Source of the DNA: Chiua virens
Taxonomy: Eukaryota > Basidiomycota > Agaricomycetes > Boletales > Boletaceae
Direction: 5' to 3'
DNA length: 64,000 nucleotides
Assembly (NCBI GenBank): GCA_019787685.1
Contig: JAHNUO010000006.1
Span: 2,332,235-2,396,234, forward strand
The notes under the pieces are model-generated. The model ran no database searches, was not told where the DNA came from, and saw nothing but the letters and a program-made list of their open reading frames with translations. Shown in pieces: positions 10,895-23,466 of this stretch. Each line of letters begins with the position of its first letter. The stretch's first letter is position 1. The position numbers were made by a program, and so were the translations under genes.

Positions 10895-11088
10895 TGGAAG
10901 CAGACGTGAAAAGGTGACGGGCCTGGAAAAAAAGGGCGATGGTCAATGGGATGGTTGCGTGTTCCAAATTACTCCATCCTAAGCGCGTGGAGCAATAATT
11001 ATCTCGTACAACTCTCTGTATCATACCATCACGACCGCAAGTAGAGTCTCACACTTTCGTCCCCAACCAACATCGGCATCAGTTTACC
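10895..11088. promoter_or_regulatory. Bidirectional promoter between GET3 and SRP68
   Basis: The two start codons (GET3 at 10894 on minus, SRP68 at 11089 on plus) are 194 bp apart, so both promoters must lie here. I see no strong TATA box; an A/T patch (AATAATTAT) sits near 10995. A TTTCC-A-rich pyrimidine stretch precedes GET3. Confidence 0.6.
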
Positions 11089-13127
11089 ATGAGCGACGGT
11101 AAATTGACATTTCAAGGTATGACCTCGTAAATATGAGTCGGAACAACATTCAGATCACTGGCAATGAACAGCTCTCCAGCTCGCCAACGAACAGCGTAAC
11201 GCATACGGTCTTCGATACAATGATTTTGCGCGCTACAGAAAACACTGTGGAAACCGAACACATCGCTTGCGATCGACCCTCAAGATGACGCATGGCAAAG
11301 GCAAAGAGTTTAAGAAACTGCCGTCCTTGACGACAGATAGTATCAAGGAGGGACAGTGAGTCTACGACGCGTTTTGTCATGAGAATACTGTCCATATCTT
11401 TGGTTACGCAGTCTTCAGCTCTTGTTATTTGAAGCTGAGCGCGCATGGGCGCACTCTCAGGATCTCGTCGGTCAATCCCTCTTGCCAGCGAACGAAGGGC
11501 ATGCCGGTACTCTCCGCCACAGCGCGACGGGGCGTTTCAGGCGCGCAGTCCATTGGTCGACGCAGCTCCTCTCACGCTGTCAGTCGCTTTACGCATCGTC
11601 CCGTCTCAGAGCATCGTCCCTCATCCAAGCGACCGTGTATACACTCGTTCTGAACGGCCGGTTTCTGCGATACCGGGAAGATTTCGAAGATGCGCTGATT
11701 CAATTGAGCGTGGCGAGGAGTTTGTTGGACGAGCTTGCGGAAAGGGCGGAGACGAGCAGGGACCAGGCACTTGCAACGCTCTTTGCGGATGAAATCGGGC
11801 CAGAGATCAGATATTGTGCGCATGAGCTTGGCAGAGAAAAGGCGTACGATGTCGATGCGATCGTGAGGGATCTCGCGGGAAGGCATCAGGGAGATATCGT
11901 CGAGGGATACGACAAGTTGGTCAAGACATTTAGAGAGGAGCGCGCGGGAGCTGGAGGTGCCCATGACAAGAAAAGGCTGGAGATGCTCGTGTGGGAGGGG
12001 CAACCAGTACCGGTGAGAAACCCAGAGTTGGTGGACGTGTTATTAAAGGTTCAAGAGGCGGAGGGAAAAATCAGCGTTCCTCGACATGGTGGAGACACTG
12101 GGAACGGCAAGGGGAAGAAAAAAGGGCTTGTGTCAAAGAAAGGGGTGGCTGCCTACGATGGCGTTCTTCTTGCACTGAGCGACGCGGAAGAAGTAGCGAG
12201 AAAACTAATGGAAGCCCAACAGGTTTGTCGATCTGGTGATCTTTCGCATTGTACTGATCGTGTCACAGAATACGGGTACTTTGTCTGCTGCTGCAGGGGG
12301 TACGCGCGACATTCAGTTCGTGCACGCCTATACTGTCTATCAACTTTTGTCGCGACGGATCCAGCGCGATCTGGTTCTCGTGAGCACGCTACTGAGCTCA
12401 CAGACGCCTCGCGTGCAAGGCGCCCCAAAGACGAAGGAAAAGATCGACGCGAGACTATACCCTGCTGTAGTCAAGTTGCTCGAGACGGTCGTGCAGAGTC
12501 TGACACAGATGCGAAATCTGAGCATCGTGGACGAGAGTCCAGACCTTGCATCGGCGATTGATGCGAGGGTGACGTATACAAGAGCACGCCGGTACGTATA
12601 ACATGGGGAGTGGCATGAAACGAGTTGATGAATTGACCAGGTGTCTCTTCCTCGCGCAATGCTACGCGACTACAAAAAAGTATGGAGAAGCGATGGCGTT
12701 GATTCAGCACACTACGTTACACGTGCGAGAGACGCGTTCTGTACTGGGATCGCTCGCGGGGTTATCTACGCCGGCAGACACGTCGTATCCGGTTGGAACC
12801 GCCTTGGTGGATGAACTAGATTCGGCACTGTCGGCTGCTGCGGTCGAAACGAAGAACGAGTGGTTCGCGTACAACGGGGGTACGTTGGACGGGGACACCA
12901 AGACATACAAGAAGCCGCTGTTCTTTGACATTGGGTTCAACTATGTGCAGCTGGATATGGACCGACTGTTGGAACGTGCGGGCAAGGCACCGGCCAAGGA
13001 AGAGCGGGAGGTGCCACCTGGGAAGTCGAGGTTGGAGGAGATTATGCGTCCAGAGACACCTGAGTCGGCTGCACCGGCCAAGGGAGGACTGAGCAGCTTG
13101 CTGGGTGGATGGTGGGGACGGACGTGA
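11089..13127 (+). CDS. SRP68: Signal recognition particle subunit SRP68
   Basis: Component of the SRP S domain; with SRP72 it binds 7SL RNA and takes part in co-translational targeting to the ER. Five exons: 11089-11116, 11172-11355, 11412-12222, 12269-12591 and 12641-13127, total 1833 nt, 610 residues, as expected. Residues 10-60 carry the RNA-binding signature LANEQRNAYGLRYNDFARYR and NRTHRLRSTLKMTHGKGKEF. HLQLLLFEAERAWAHSQDL follows. The C-terminal third holds the TPR-like part with KKPLFFDIGFNYV, the SRP72-binding region. It ends in a glycine/tryptophan tail (LLGGWWGRT). The first coding exon is only 28 nt. STH1/SNF2 starts 124 bp downstream in the same direction. Confidence 0.96.
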
Positions 13128-13251
13128 CATGGCACGTGACATTGATTGAGTATCACGTGATTGTATTAGTAAAGAAATACTCACGCCACTGATTGGTTTT
13201 TTTTGAGCAAGTCGTCTTTGAAGAAAGAGAAGAGAGAGGCCTCACTCATTC

Positions 13252-13502
13252 ATGGCAGGCCAACAAATCCCCGTCCAATTTGGCCAACAACAACTCCAAC
13301 CGAATATACGTTCATCTCAAAAAGACAAGTTTCAGTACATCCTACTAGTATGTATGCGGTGCATTTCTATCCTTACTTGCCTCACCCACCATCCACAGCG
13401 CGTCCGCGACCTCAAGCAAGCCGGTCATACCCCCGAGTCTTCCCAGGAACTCCGTAGTCTCCTCACTTATCTTGCTGCAATCCAGAATCAGCAGCAACAA
13501 GC

Positions 13503-13548
<46 letters not shown>

Positions 13549-16500
13549 CACATCCACCTCCGTGTGTCCCTTTCCTTTCTCTCCTTGTCTCTTCTCATCA
13601 TCTCCCAGACGGTCCACATCCACACTCACAGCCACCCTTTCCGAATGGCCACCAACCCGACCCTCCCTTGGCCCCTGCCCCCACCAACCCGCCCCCCCAG
13701 AATGGTCCCCCTTCCGTTACATCCGGTCCTGTGCCCCCAGCGCCAATCCCTTCAACCACCCCCGTCTCTTTCTCCCCAGATCAAATCAATGCCCTTCGCG
13801 CTCAGATAATGGCATTCAAACTCATCTCTCGCGGCGCCGCCCTCCCTGACCATCTCCGTCAGTCCATCAAACCCCAGAACACCGTCACCGCCGATCTCGA
13901 CAAGGCCGATGTTGCCCCCAGGATCGTCGATGCTGCTGTAAAGATGCAAAAGGGTGTCGTCCCTCCTTCCTTTCCTCCTGCTGCACCCGCCCAACCTGCC
14001 ACGACCGAACCAACGCCCCAGGAGGAGGAAGCGCCGACAGCTGCGCTCCCCTCCAACATTTCCCCCTCCGACCTGCCAAAGGGCCCATTCCTCGACGAAG
14101 ACACCAATTCCGGCGTCTACCCTTATAATGCCTTCCGCCTTCCCTTCACCCACATCACCCGTCCAGCCGATGTCGATCCGACCATGTTTGCCACCCGCCT
14201 CCAACGCCTCTTGATACCCTCAATCTTACCACCCGGTCTCGATGTACACCAGATCATCAATGAGAGGGACCGCTTCATCGAAGCTCGCATTATCCAGCGG
14301 ATTCGTGAACTCGAAACTATGGATGTTATGATGGGTGATGGTGGGTTTGACAGTCTCGCGGACGATATCCTTGGCCTACAACCAGATAAGCAACCCACCG
14401 AGTCATCCAACGGCACTGTTGATCTTGTTCCCTCCCATCCTGCTCCCAATGCACACGGCAAGCTTCGCGCGATGATTGAGCTCAAGTCCCTTCGCGTCTT
14501 GGAGAAGCAGCGTTCTATGCGTGCACTCGTCGCCGAGCGTCTTATCCAAGGCACTCTCCTACCACTCAATCGTGCCGACTTCCGGCGCGTCCGCAAGCCC
14601 ACCCTTCGCGACGCACGCATGACCGAGCAAGCTGAACGTCGGCAACGTGTCGACCGCGAGAAACGTGCAAAACACAAGCATGTAGAACAGCTCGGCGTTA
14701 TCTGTGCCCATGGTAGAGATGTTATCTCGACATGTCGGTCGACTCAGGACCGCGTCCTGCGTCTCGGAAAGGCCGTCGTCAACTTCCATTCTTATACCGA
14801 AAAGGAAGAGCAGAAACGTATCGAACGCATATCCAAGGAACGTCTCAAGGCCCTCAAAGCCGACGATGAAGAAGCATATATGAAACTCATTGACACCGCC
14901 AAGGATACACGTATCACCCATCTCATCCGACAAACCGATACCTATCTTGATTCTCTCGCCCAGGCCGTTATGGCGCAACAGACTGAATTTGGTGGCTTGG
15001 AGTTTGAAACCGAGGATGGCCCGACAAACGAGGCCACCTTTGGTGCTCAAGTCGATGAGGATGCCTTGGAAGACAAGACCAAGGTGGACTACTACGCTGT
15101 TGCTCATCGGATATCTGAGAGGGTCACCAAACAACCCTCCCTTCTTATCGGTGGTACGCTCAAGGATTACCAGCTCAAAGGGTTGCAATGGATGGTGAGT
15201 TTGTACAATAATAAGCTGAATGGTATCTTGGCAGACGAAATGGTGCGTTTTTATTTCATACCTTGCGTATATGCGTGCTTATCTCCTACTTCAGGGTCTT
15301 GGAAAGACGATCCAAACGATCTCCCTTGTCGCGTTCCTCATCGAGGTCAAGAAGCAGCGCGGGCCTTACCTCGTCATCGTTCCACTCAGTACTATGACGA
15401 ACTGGTCCGGTGAATTTGCCAAGTGGGCGCCAGCGGTCAAGACAATCTCGTACAAGGGCAACCCCTCGCAGCGTCGCAATCTCCAAGCGGAGCTGCGCGT
15501 CGGTCAATTCCAAGTCCTGTTGACGACCTACGAGTATATCATCAAAGATCGACCGATTCTCTGCAAGATCAAATGGGTTCACATGATCATAGGTGAGTAA
15601 TCCATGGCAATCATTGCGTTATACAGTCGGGAACACCGTATCTAGACGAGGGTCATCGCATGAAGAATACGCAGAGTAAACTGGCGCAAACCCTCACCCA
15701 ATACTATCACTCTCGCTTCCGTCTTATTCTTACCGGTACCCCTCTTCAAAACAACCTTCCTGAACTGTGGTCCCTTCTAAACTTCGTTCTCCCCAAGATC
15801 TTCAACTCAGTCAAGTCGTTCGACGAATGGTTCAATACGCCATTCGCCAGCTCTGGTACTGGAGACAAGATCGAGGTGAACGAAGAAGAGGCTCTTCTAA
15901 TTATCCGTCGCCTGCACAAGGTCCTTCGTCCATTCCTTTTGCGGAGATTGAAGAAAGATGTCGAAAGCGAATTGCCCGACAAGGTCGAGAAAGTCATTAA
16001 AGTCCGAATGAGCGCTTTGCAATCGCAGTTGTACAGGCAGATGAAGAAATACAAGATGATTGCAGACGGAAAGGACTCGAAAGGGTATATGACATTTAGT
16101 TTGGCTGATGTTGTCTTACTTACCTTGCTGATAATTACAGGAAATCTGGAGGTGTCAAAGGGTTGAGCAATGAACTTATGCAACTCCGAAAGATCTGTCA
16201 GCATCCTTTCCTGTTCGATAGCGTCGAAGACAAGGTTAACCCGTCCGCCATAATCGATGATAAACTCATTCGTTCTTCCGGGAAACTCGAATTACTCTCT
16301 CGCATCTTGCCGAAGTTCTTTGCCACCGGTCATAGAGTAAGTTTTCTTCACTTGTGCTAGCAGAATCCATTGATTATATGCGAATCTGTAGGTCCTCATC
16401 TTCTTCCAAATGACGAAGGTTATGGATATTATGGAGGACTTTTTGAAAATGATGGGTTGGAAATACCTTCGGTTGGATGGTGGGACAAAAACAGAAGAGC

Positions 16501-18284
16501 GTGCGGGCCATGTGGCGATGTTCAACGCGAAGGACTCGGAGTACAAGGTTTTCATCTTATCGACGCGTGCTGGTGGTTTGGGATTGAACTTGCAGACTGC
16601 TGATACGGTCATCATGTGGGTATCTTGTGCTCAGTTGCAACACGCATGCTGACTGTATTTACCCCGGGACTGTAGCTTCGACTCTGATTGGTGGGTTAAT
16701 TCCCCGACAGGGTGTTCCGACTAATCAACTCATCCATCAGGAATCCCCATGCCGACTTGCAAGCTCAAGATCGTGCACACCGTATCGGTCAGACGAAGGC
16801 TGTTCGCATCCTTCGTTTTATCACCGAAAAGAGTGTGGAAGAGGCAATGTACGCCCGTGCACGATATAAACTTGATATCGACGACAAAGTCATTCAAGCT
16901 GGTCGCTTCGATAACAAGTCTACGGTGGAGGAGCAGGAAGAGTTCTTGGTAAGTATCATTTCGAAACTCGCACTTCACGGTTCTATATACTGGATTCCCG
17001 CCAGCGTTCCATCCTCGAGGCGGACCAAGAGGAAGAGAATGAAGAAGCGGGTGATATGAATGACGATGAGCTGAATGAGATGCTTGCTCGTAACGATGAA
17101 GAAGTTGAAATTTTCCGCGCTATGGATATGGCTCGCGAACGAGAAGCATTTGAACACTGGCGCGCTGCTGGGAACCGCGGCCGGCCGCCTCTACAACTCA
17201 TGCAACTCGAGGAACTCCCCGAATGTTATCAGACCGACGAACCTTTTGAAGTCAAGGAGCTGGATGAGGTCTTGGAGGGTCGCGGTCAACGACGGAGGAA
17301 CGTTGTGAACTACAATGACGGCTTGAGCGATGAACAATGGGCTATGGCTGTAGAAGACGGCGAGGATCTGCAAGAGTTGGCGGATAGAAATAGAGGGAAG
17401 AAGGAGCGGCGGGTGGCGAACAAACTCTTGAAAGAGAGTGAGACCCCGGGCAGAGGTACTCCTGCGAGCGAGTCGGAGGCGCGCGGAAGAAAGGCAAGAA
17501 AGGGGAAGGCAAAGATGGATTACGACTCTCCGGCTGCTGCTGGAAAGCGGAAACGCGGGATGAAGTCGATGTCTGTCACACCGTCGGTCGAGGAGGATGA
17601 CGAGGACAGGGATTCAGTTCGTGGTTTCTTGTACACACTTTCCGTAAATGCTGATTATGTTGTCGCCAGAAACGGCGCAAGACGAAGGTGCCAGACATAC
17701 CTGCATCCATAAAAGAGAAGATGAAAAAAGCCTTCAATGAGGTGTACAAGGCGGTTCTTGCCTGTGAAGACACTGATGGACGGAAACGCTGTGACCTGTT
17801 CCGTGAACCTCCAGATAGAAGGGTATGTGTTCACCCTCCAATATCAACCATAGTGCTGAGCCGACGCTCCCAGGATTACCCCGACTATTACCAGCTTATC
17901 ACTCAACCTATCGCGCTCTCGACCATTCGTAAACGTATCACCGGTGGATATTACAAAAATATCACACTATTTAGGGCCGACTGGAAGCTCATGTTCGACA
18001 ATGCCCGGACGTACAACCAAGAAGGGTCATGGGTCTACATCGACGCCGAGGAGATGGAGAAAGTCTTCCATGCGGCGCTCACCGGAACCACAGCTGGGAC
18101 TGACCTTCCAGGTGCCGCACCACTGCCAAGCCAACCAGCCCCATCTGCATCTGGGTCATACGATTCTGCTCTGACGCCAATGGACGACGACGAGCATCCA
18201 CAACGACGGGCACGGAGTGCCGGGCGGAAACAGGTATTGAGCGACGATGACGAGTATCTGACGAACCCCAGCGATGAGGATTGA
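13252..18284 (+). CDS. STH1: SNF2/STH1-type chromatin-remodelling ATPase (SWI/SNF or RSC catalytic subunit)
   Basis: Nuclear DNA-dependent ATPase that slides or evicts nucleosomes. From [14 protein letters not shown]: a glutamine tract (13489-13551), a proline-rich region, QLQ domain ([20 protein letters not shown], about 13765), HSA-like segment ([14 protein letters not shown], about 14655) and Snf2 N-lobe ([20 protein letters not shown]). Walker A GLGKT lies just after an intron (about 15297). DEGHR is split from WVHMII by an intron (about 15590-15646). Then [17 protein letters not shown], helicase C-lobe with [13 protein letters not shown] (about 16557) and [11 protein letters not shown] (about 16765). 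The AT-hook-like basic region is about 17400-17560. The C-terminal bromodomain (about 17730-18090) has [18 protein letters not shown]. All motifs are present and about eight introns are needed. Sth1 and Snf2 cannot be separated from sequence alone. A degenerate piece of this gene recurs near 33960. Confidence 0.95.
13489..13551 (+). repeat. CAG/CAA repeat encoding polyglutamine in STH1/SNF2
   Basis: A nearly pure CAG run with flanking CAA codons, in frame with the STH1/SNF2 exon, encoding roughly 20 residues almost all Gln. A splice donor (GTGTGT) follows shortly after, near 13562. Triplet arrays like this are length-variable between strains. Confidence 0.85.
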
Positions 18285-18723
18285 TGATGGCACCCGTACT
18301 TTTTGCGTTGTTTCTTCCTTTTTCTTCTTGTCGTGTACTGTATGTAATCTCTGTCCAGCTCTTCTCGTGGTCTTTTTTATTTTTCTGTCCTCAAATAATA
18401 AAGGAACGATACATTTATATATGAATTCGAAAGCCTATAGTGCCCAGGTCATTACAATTATATAATATTGTTGTTTGGCTGTGAGGGAATCAGAATGTGG
18501 CCCCGTGGTAAAAAGTTCCTTTATTTGATGCTTTATCGTGACTTTATTATAACTCAAGTTGCAAACAAGGTTTCTGTACACAGCTCATTCAATATTCAAT
18601 ATTCAATACTCAGGATCAGTAGCTCGTATAAATATTGTACGCTCTGTCCTGGTGGACAACCAGCGTCCCAAATGTCTTCCACTTGAAAGCCTCAAGTAAC
18701 GCGACTGGTGCCAACCAGACGCA
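18285..18723. other. Convergent intergenic stretch between STH1/SNF2 and siderophore transporter
   Basis: Tail-to-tail spacer. It has AATAATAAAGGAACG near 18395, a plausible polyadenylation signal for the plus-strand gene, and a T-rich tract before it. A short run ATTCAATATTCAATATTCAATACTC near 18586-18611 is a small tandem repeat. No gene seen. Confidence 0.5.
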
Positions 18724-21362
18724 TCATTCGCCCACAACGGTACCCTCGTTCTCGCTCCCGCCGTCACTTTCTTCCTCTGGAGCCGACACCCGACCAGTGA
18801 GATCTGAAGCATCGACTGCGTTCTGCTTGTCTCCAAGAAACATGTCCGGCATGCCGAACGCACAAAGGACCGGGACGACGCTCAGCCCCACAGCGCACCA
18901 AATCATCAATTTCATCGTGTCGTCATACGCTACGGCCCTGTTCAGCGCGATCGAATTCCACTGCTCAAGAATCTGAACCCACCTAATATCACGCCCTCCC
19001 GTACCGGGTCGCCCCGTGGCACGCTCGTGACGGACGTGATGCTCCCATACAGCTCCGCCCGTTCCGCGTCCGACAGCCACGGCAAATACTTGGCCAGATT
19101 GCCTGGCATCGTATTGGACCAGATCGCCCCCGCTGTGCACGCGTCAGCAACCAAGGACACACAAGGACTCGGAACACACCGCAAGCGTTGCCCACGGCCC
19201 CGCCGATCTCGGTAAAGAGCAAGACGAGCGCGGTGATGATGGCGACGTCGGCGTGGGGCACGGCGGCTTGGGCGCCAACTTGGGAAGCGATGGCGGCCAG
19301 GCCGCCGCCGAAGCCTTGGAGGATTTGGGTGAAGACGAGTTCGACGTCAGAGCCATTGGCGCCGCGGGAGTGGATCATCATGCCGACGCCGCTGTGCGTG
19401 GGTGAGTATCAAACGCGGTGGAGGCACGCGGTGGACATACGCGAGGCGGACGACGAGGCCGAATACCAGGACGTGCTGGAGGTTATTGTAAGCGCGGTGG
19501 AGGCAGCGATCGAGCGACGCGACGTACTTTGAACCGACGCATCAAGTGCATGCTGACGCCAGCTAGGATACCAAAGAGGGTGAGAGCGATGGTTTGTGTT
19601 TGCATGAAATAGGTGGCATCGATGAGTGACCTAGGGTGCAATTCAGTGACTGCGACACCAGAATGAGCGGAATACGTGCCATGTTTTGACAACCAATACG
19701 AAAGAATACAGGTATGTGTATGTCAGGTAAAAGGACATCTAGACATCATGTGTGAGCGCGCGAAGTATGATGACCAGAAGGGACCGACGAAATCAAAGAA
19801 ACCGATCAATGCTGCGAATATCACACCCCTGTTCTTCAGAAACCGCGGGGCAATGACTGGCCGCGTCGCAATACGGATATCCCAATATATAAATATAAAC
19901 AGAACTACGATCCCGATGACGAGCATCGAGATAACCGAACCTGGGGTGTGTTTACAATCAATCCCATACAGTCAAAGAACCTGAAATGTACCATTCTTCC
20001 ATTGACCTTTTATGGTCTGACTCAGGGTGAGCGGGAGAAGGATCAGCGATATCGCTGTAGCAAGGAGTATGAGGCCGACAAGATCAAGTTGTTCAGCCAT
20101 CCGTCGTAGACGTTGTAGTAGGGTATCGTCGGAGGAATTCGTTCTATTTGTTACATCTCGAGGATCATCCAAAATGTCGACGGTTTCTATGAGGCCAAGT
20201 TTCTTCGTTTTATACTCGGCCCACAAAAGGGTGATGATTAGCGGGCAAAGCGAGACTGGAACTAGTATAGCAAACATAGCATCTGAAACGAGAGTGAACA
20301 CTCCATCGATAAGATAACGAACGGACCTACAACCCCATCTCCAGCCTACGTGTTCGATGACGGCCGTTGAGATATTAGAGCCAATGAAAGCATTAACCAA
20401 GAAAGGAGCGGAAACGAGAGACACTACAAGCCCTCGCCATTTCAACGTTGTTATATCAGCAATAATAATCTGAGTCAGAATTTGCAGCCCGCTAGTGAAG
20501 TGAGTTGGTCTTCAATGAACCACAGAAACAAGCGGATTGCGCACGTATAACCACTGCGAAAACAAAAACGTCAGATTCTTATCAGAATCTCGATAAGGAA
20601 AATATCGGTGTACACTGCATATATGATGATACCACCCGCTATCGTGGCTACGTTCGGTGCCGAAGCAATCACGGCATATCCTACACACCTTGAGTCTTAG
20701 TTGATGTGTTATTGTAATGTAATGTACCCACCGAGAACATAAAACAATACTGGGGGACACCATCAGGAATGAATCATGAAATTTGGTGATATGTACTTAC
20801 GAACGCCTACGTATGCACTTCCTCGTGAAGAGACGTCGGCGACTTTCGCTATGACAGGTTTGCCAACAGCAACTGTAGTCGCATAGCATCTCGTTTGTCA
20901 ACGAAAAGTCTCCAGTATAACGCAAAACCCACTGATGAGCGATTGTGCAACAGATATGGAACTCAAGAGGCTGTGCTCTCCAAAGCTCGAGGTTGCAAAG
21001 GTAAGGTAGGCAGGTGTCGTCGACGCGTCGAGTGAGTAAATATACGATGCAAGACCGAGCCTAGATGGCGTGGATACCCGTCAGATGAAGCGCAGACGAC
21101 GACGTCTTAGTGAGAAGAAAAGAAGCACCAGGGGTGTACTTCCATGGGAATATGAGGGCCGGTAGTGAGCGTACCCTATGAAAAGACACCAACGAGAGTA
21201 GCGGCCGTAGATGCTCAAAGCAGCCTCGACCTTCTTGACCCCGACGTGTGCGTCCTGTTCTACGGTCACAGGGGTGTTTCCCTGGTCGTCAGTTATGCCT
21301 CGGGAGTGAGAGCGCCTGGACGAGCGGTCATAACCTTCCTCTAAGAATAATCCGGGGGCCAT
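18724..21362 (-). CDS. Siderophore-iron transporter, MFS (Arn/Sit1 family)
   Basis: Plasma-membrane proton symporter of about 14 helices that imports ferric siderophores. Start at 21362: MAPGLFLEEGYDRSS, then HVGVKKVEAALSIYGRYSRW, and across an intron LASYIYSLDASTTPAYLTFA (about 21050). Then the family hallmark WRGLVVSLVSAPFLVNAFIG with NISTAVIEHVGWRWG and, after an intron, MFAILVPVSLCPL (about 20440-20220). The loop EYKTKKLG follows, then TM segments near 19900 and 19300 (QILQGFGGGLAAIASQ), AGAIWSNTMPGNLAKYLP (about 19120) and the C-terminal helix KLMIWCAVGLSVVPVL ahead of an acidic tail ending GTVVGE. At least seven introns; no defect seen. Substrate specificity cannot be read from sequence. 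Expression is probably iron-regulated by family knowledge; I did not identify GATA-factor sites with confidence. Confidence 0.9.
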
Positions 21363-21784
21363 CAGCGGATATTCCGCTCAGAACGAAATCTTTAATACCC
21401 TGTGGTTCCGTTGGGACGAGTTTATACCGTGCTGGCATTTATAAGGACAAGGGATAGCGGTTGGTTTAACTGGCGGCCTCCAATTTCAGAGGTGACTAAA
21501 AGAGGGCATACTGTCTTATCTGATAATATAGCGGCATCATGGGAAAAATCTAGTCATTCTCCGATGCCGGAGAAAATACATCGATTGTACATAATTAATA
21601 TGTACTGGGTAACATTGTGTAGACTAGACTAGATCGACCAACGGATCCCGACCGAATGAATGTAAATCGGCGAGCAAGCCAGTTAGCAGTTGGCACGACG
21701 GGTTTGCTGACTGTCAAGAAATTACAGCCATGGTATGATACAGAACGATCCCGGATGAACCATTGCCTCGTTCACCACCGGTGG
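21363..21784. other. Intergenic stretch between PLP1 3' end and siderophore transporter promoter
   Basis: Promoter side of the siderophore transporter and 3' side of the phosducin-like gene. No convincing open frame, tRNA or repeat seen. A TGTACATAATTAATATGTAC near-palindrome sits at about 21585-21604. Confidence 0.4.
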
Positions 21785-22931
21785 CTACGAAGCTACCTCC
21801 TCGTCGCTCCAAACAAGGTCTTCTTCATCCGAAGGTAGACCACAATTACCGTTCCCAGAAGGGATCACTTCAGTGATGATGTGCCGGCTAAGGATACAGT
21901 AATTAGACCACCCGACAAGCATGAGTATGTCATACGATTTACCTTGAAAGGAGTTCTTCCACACCAGCCCTCCCAGCTTCCCAGTCTACTCGCACCCAAT
22001 TGTGTACCAGCCCGCCGTCACGATATACTAGCAATGTGGGCAGCATGTCTGTGTCCACGTCGTCGTCTTCATACTCATCTTCATCATAGTACGGTGTCTT
22101 TGCTTCTTCCACACCGTCGCAGAGATCCTCTTCGTCTACAAACTTGCCCGGCATGCTTCGCTGTCGTGAGGCACGCCGTTTCGACGCCGATGCTTTACAT
22201 GCGAACCCAAGAGCAGCAGCGCGAGCCCTCAGAAACTTGGTCTGTGGATAGATGCGTGCAAGTCTAGACAGCGTGTCGTCCAACAAAAAACACCTGTCCA
22301 ACGACTTTCCGAGAAAAAAAATCCACTATCAGCAAATCGCGCGCAAAAACCAACACCACGCACCGATTCATACAGATGCACGACAACCCAAACGCCCCGT
22401 TCCTCACGCTCTACCGCAGAGACGAACCCCGACCGACCGACCTCTCTCAGATGCCCAAACGGACCCTCCTTGGGACGTCCCAACACGTCTCGCCGAACCC
22501 GCGCGAGATCGTCCTCGAGATCGTTCCCTTCCAGCGCCTGCTTTTCGCGCTCCTCCTCCAAAAACGTCTTTCCCCCAAGACTACCGCCCTCCATGCGCTT
22601 CCTCAGCGCCTCCAACTCTCGTTCTTTCTTGGCCGCTTGGACCGCCTGCGCTTCATGTTGATCCCGGATGACGCCTTTGACACCCGTGCGGCCGGGACCC
22701 ATACCTATCGACTCGTACGCGGTGTCGGGAGTGGATCCGAACTTCTCATCGTCGACGTCAAAGTCGTCGGTTGCGAATGAGAGAGAGGGCGAAGGGGTGC
22801 GTTCGGGTGAAGAGGACTCGGTACCGGTACCGAACAGTTTTCCCGAGAGAACGAGGTGTTCAATGTCTGCATCCTAGACAGATCCGTAGTTAATATGCAG
22901 CGACCCTGCATCCTCCAGCAGAACGTACCAT
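21785..22931 (-). CDS. PLP1: Phosducin-like protein (PhLP1/Plp1 type)
   Basis: Thioredoxin-fold co-chaperone that works with the CCT chaperonin to assemble G-protein beta-gamma dimers. The coding start is unusual: the ATG (22931-22929) is followed at once by a GTACGT donor. Exon 2 then begins GAT GCA GAC after TCTAG, giving M-DADIEHLVLSGKLFG. Then GMGPGRTGVKGVIRD, GGKTFLEEEREK, GRPKEGPFGHLREV, GFVSAVEREERGVWVVVHLY, an intron, LLDDTLSRLARIYPQTKFLR, an acidic linker, and MLPTLLVYRDGGLVHNWVRV. A last intron leads to an acidic tail ending LVWSDEEVAS with stop at 21787-21785. All conserved thioredoxin-like blocks are present. N-terminal elements match the G-beta-gamma binding helix of the family. 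Confidence 0.92.
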
Positions 22932-23466
22932 GGTGGGCGAAAGTTGAGGAAGGCTTATCAAACTTTGCCGCAAATAAGTCACAGCAATGTATTGCACTCG
23001 AATTAGAAATTTCAAAGATCTACGGTATTGGACCGCCGCTACTAAAACGAATCTCTCAAAGCAAGGTCAGTGGCCAACGAAACATCTGATCTGCTTTTCG
23101 CGTTTAGATTTCCTTTGACGGCTCGAGACCACATAGTGTCCACTTGGATGACGTGTGGCCATTCCGTGTGTCGGGCCCGCTTAGACCAGATGATCCCGGA
23201 GGACCACAAAGACTTTGCGGATCACTTCCATATGTTGAAAATCAAAGCAAAGCCTTTTTGGTTGTACTGACAGCTATGATCCACACAATATGGGCTTTGA
23301 TACCACTGCCCACATCGAATTCACCGTCCACACATGATGGATATTTAAACACACTGTAGGTACCGTGTTGACCCCAGTTATTTCTCCTCTATTTCACGAC
23401 CTCTCTCCAGAACCCTCTTCAATCCCTTTCCTTGTTTCTTTACCCCATTCTAATAAGCCCTCTGCA
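22932..23466. other. Divergent intergenic stretch between PLP1 and the 23.5-kb hypothetical gene
   Basis: Shared upstream region of a minus-strand and a plus-strand gene. A TATTTAAACAC motif at about 23341 is a possible TATA element for the plus-strand gene, followed by a CT-rich leader (CTCTATTTCACGACCTCTCT) before the ATG. No separate gene seen. Confidence 0.45.

Noticed and set aside
11422..12561. Reading SRP68 exon 3 as a separate 379-residue gene starting at 11422
   Set aside because: The frame continues upstream as HLQLLLFEAERAWAH through a proper acceptor. Its last part (after EAQQ) is intron and wrong-frame sequence.
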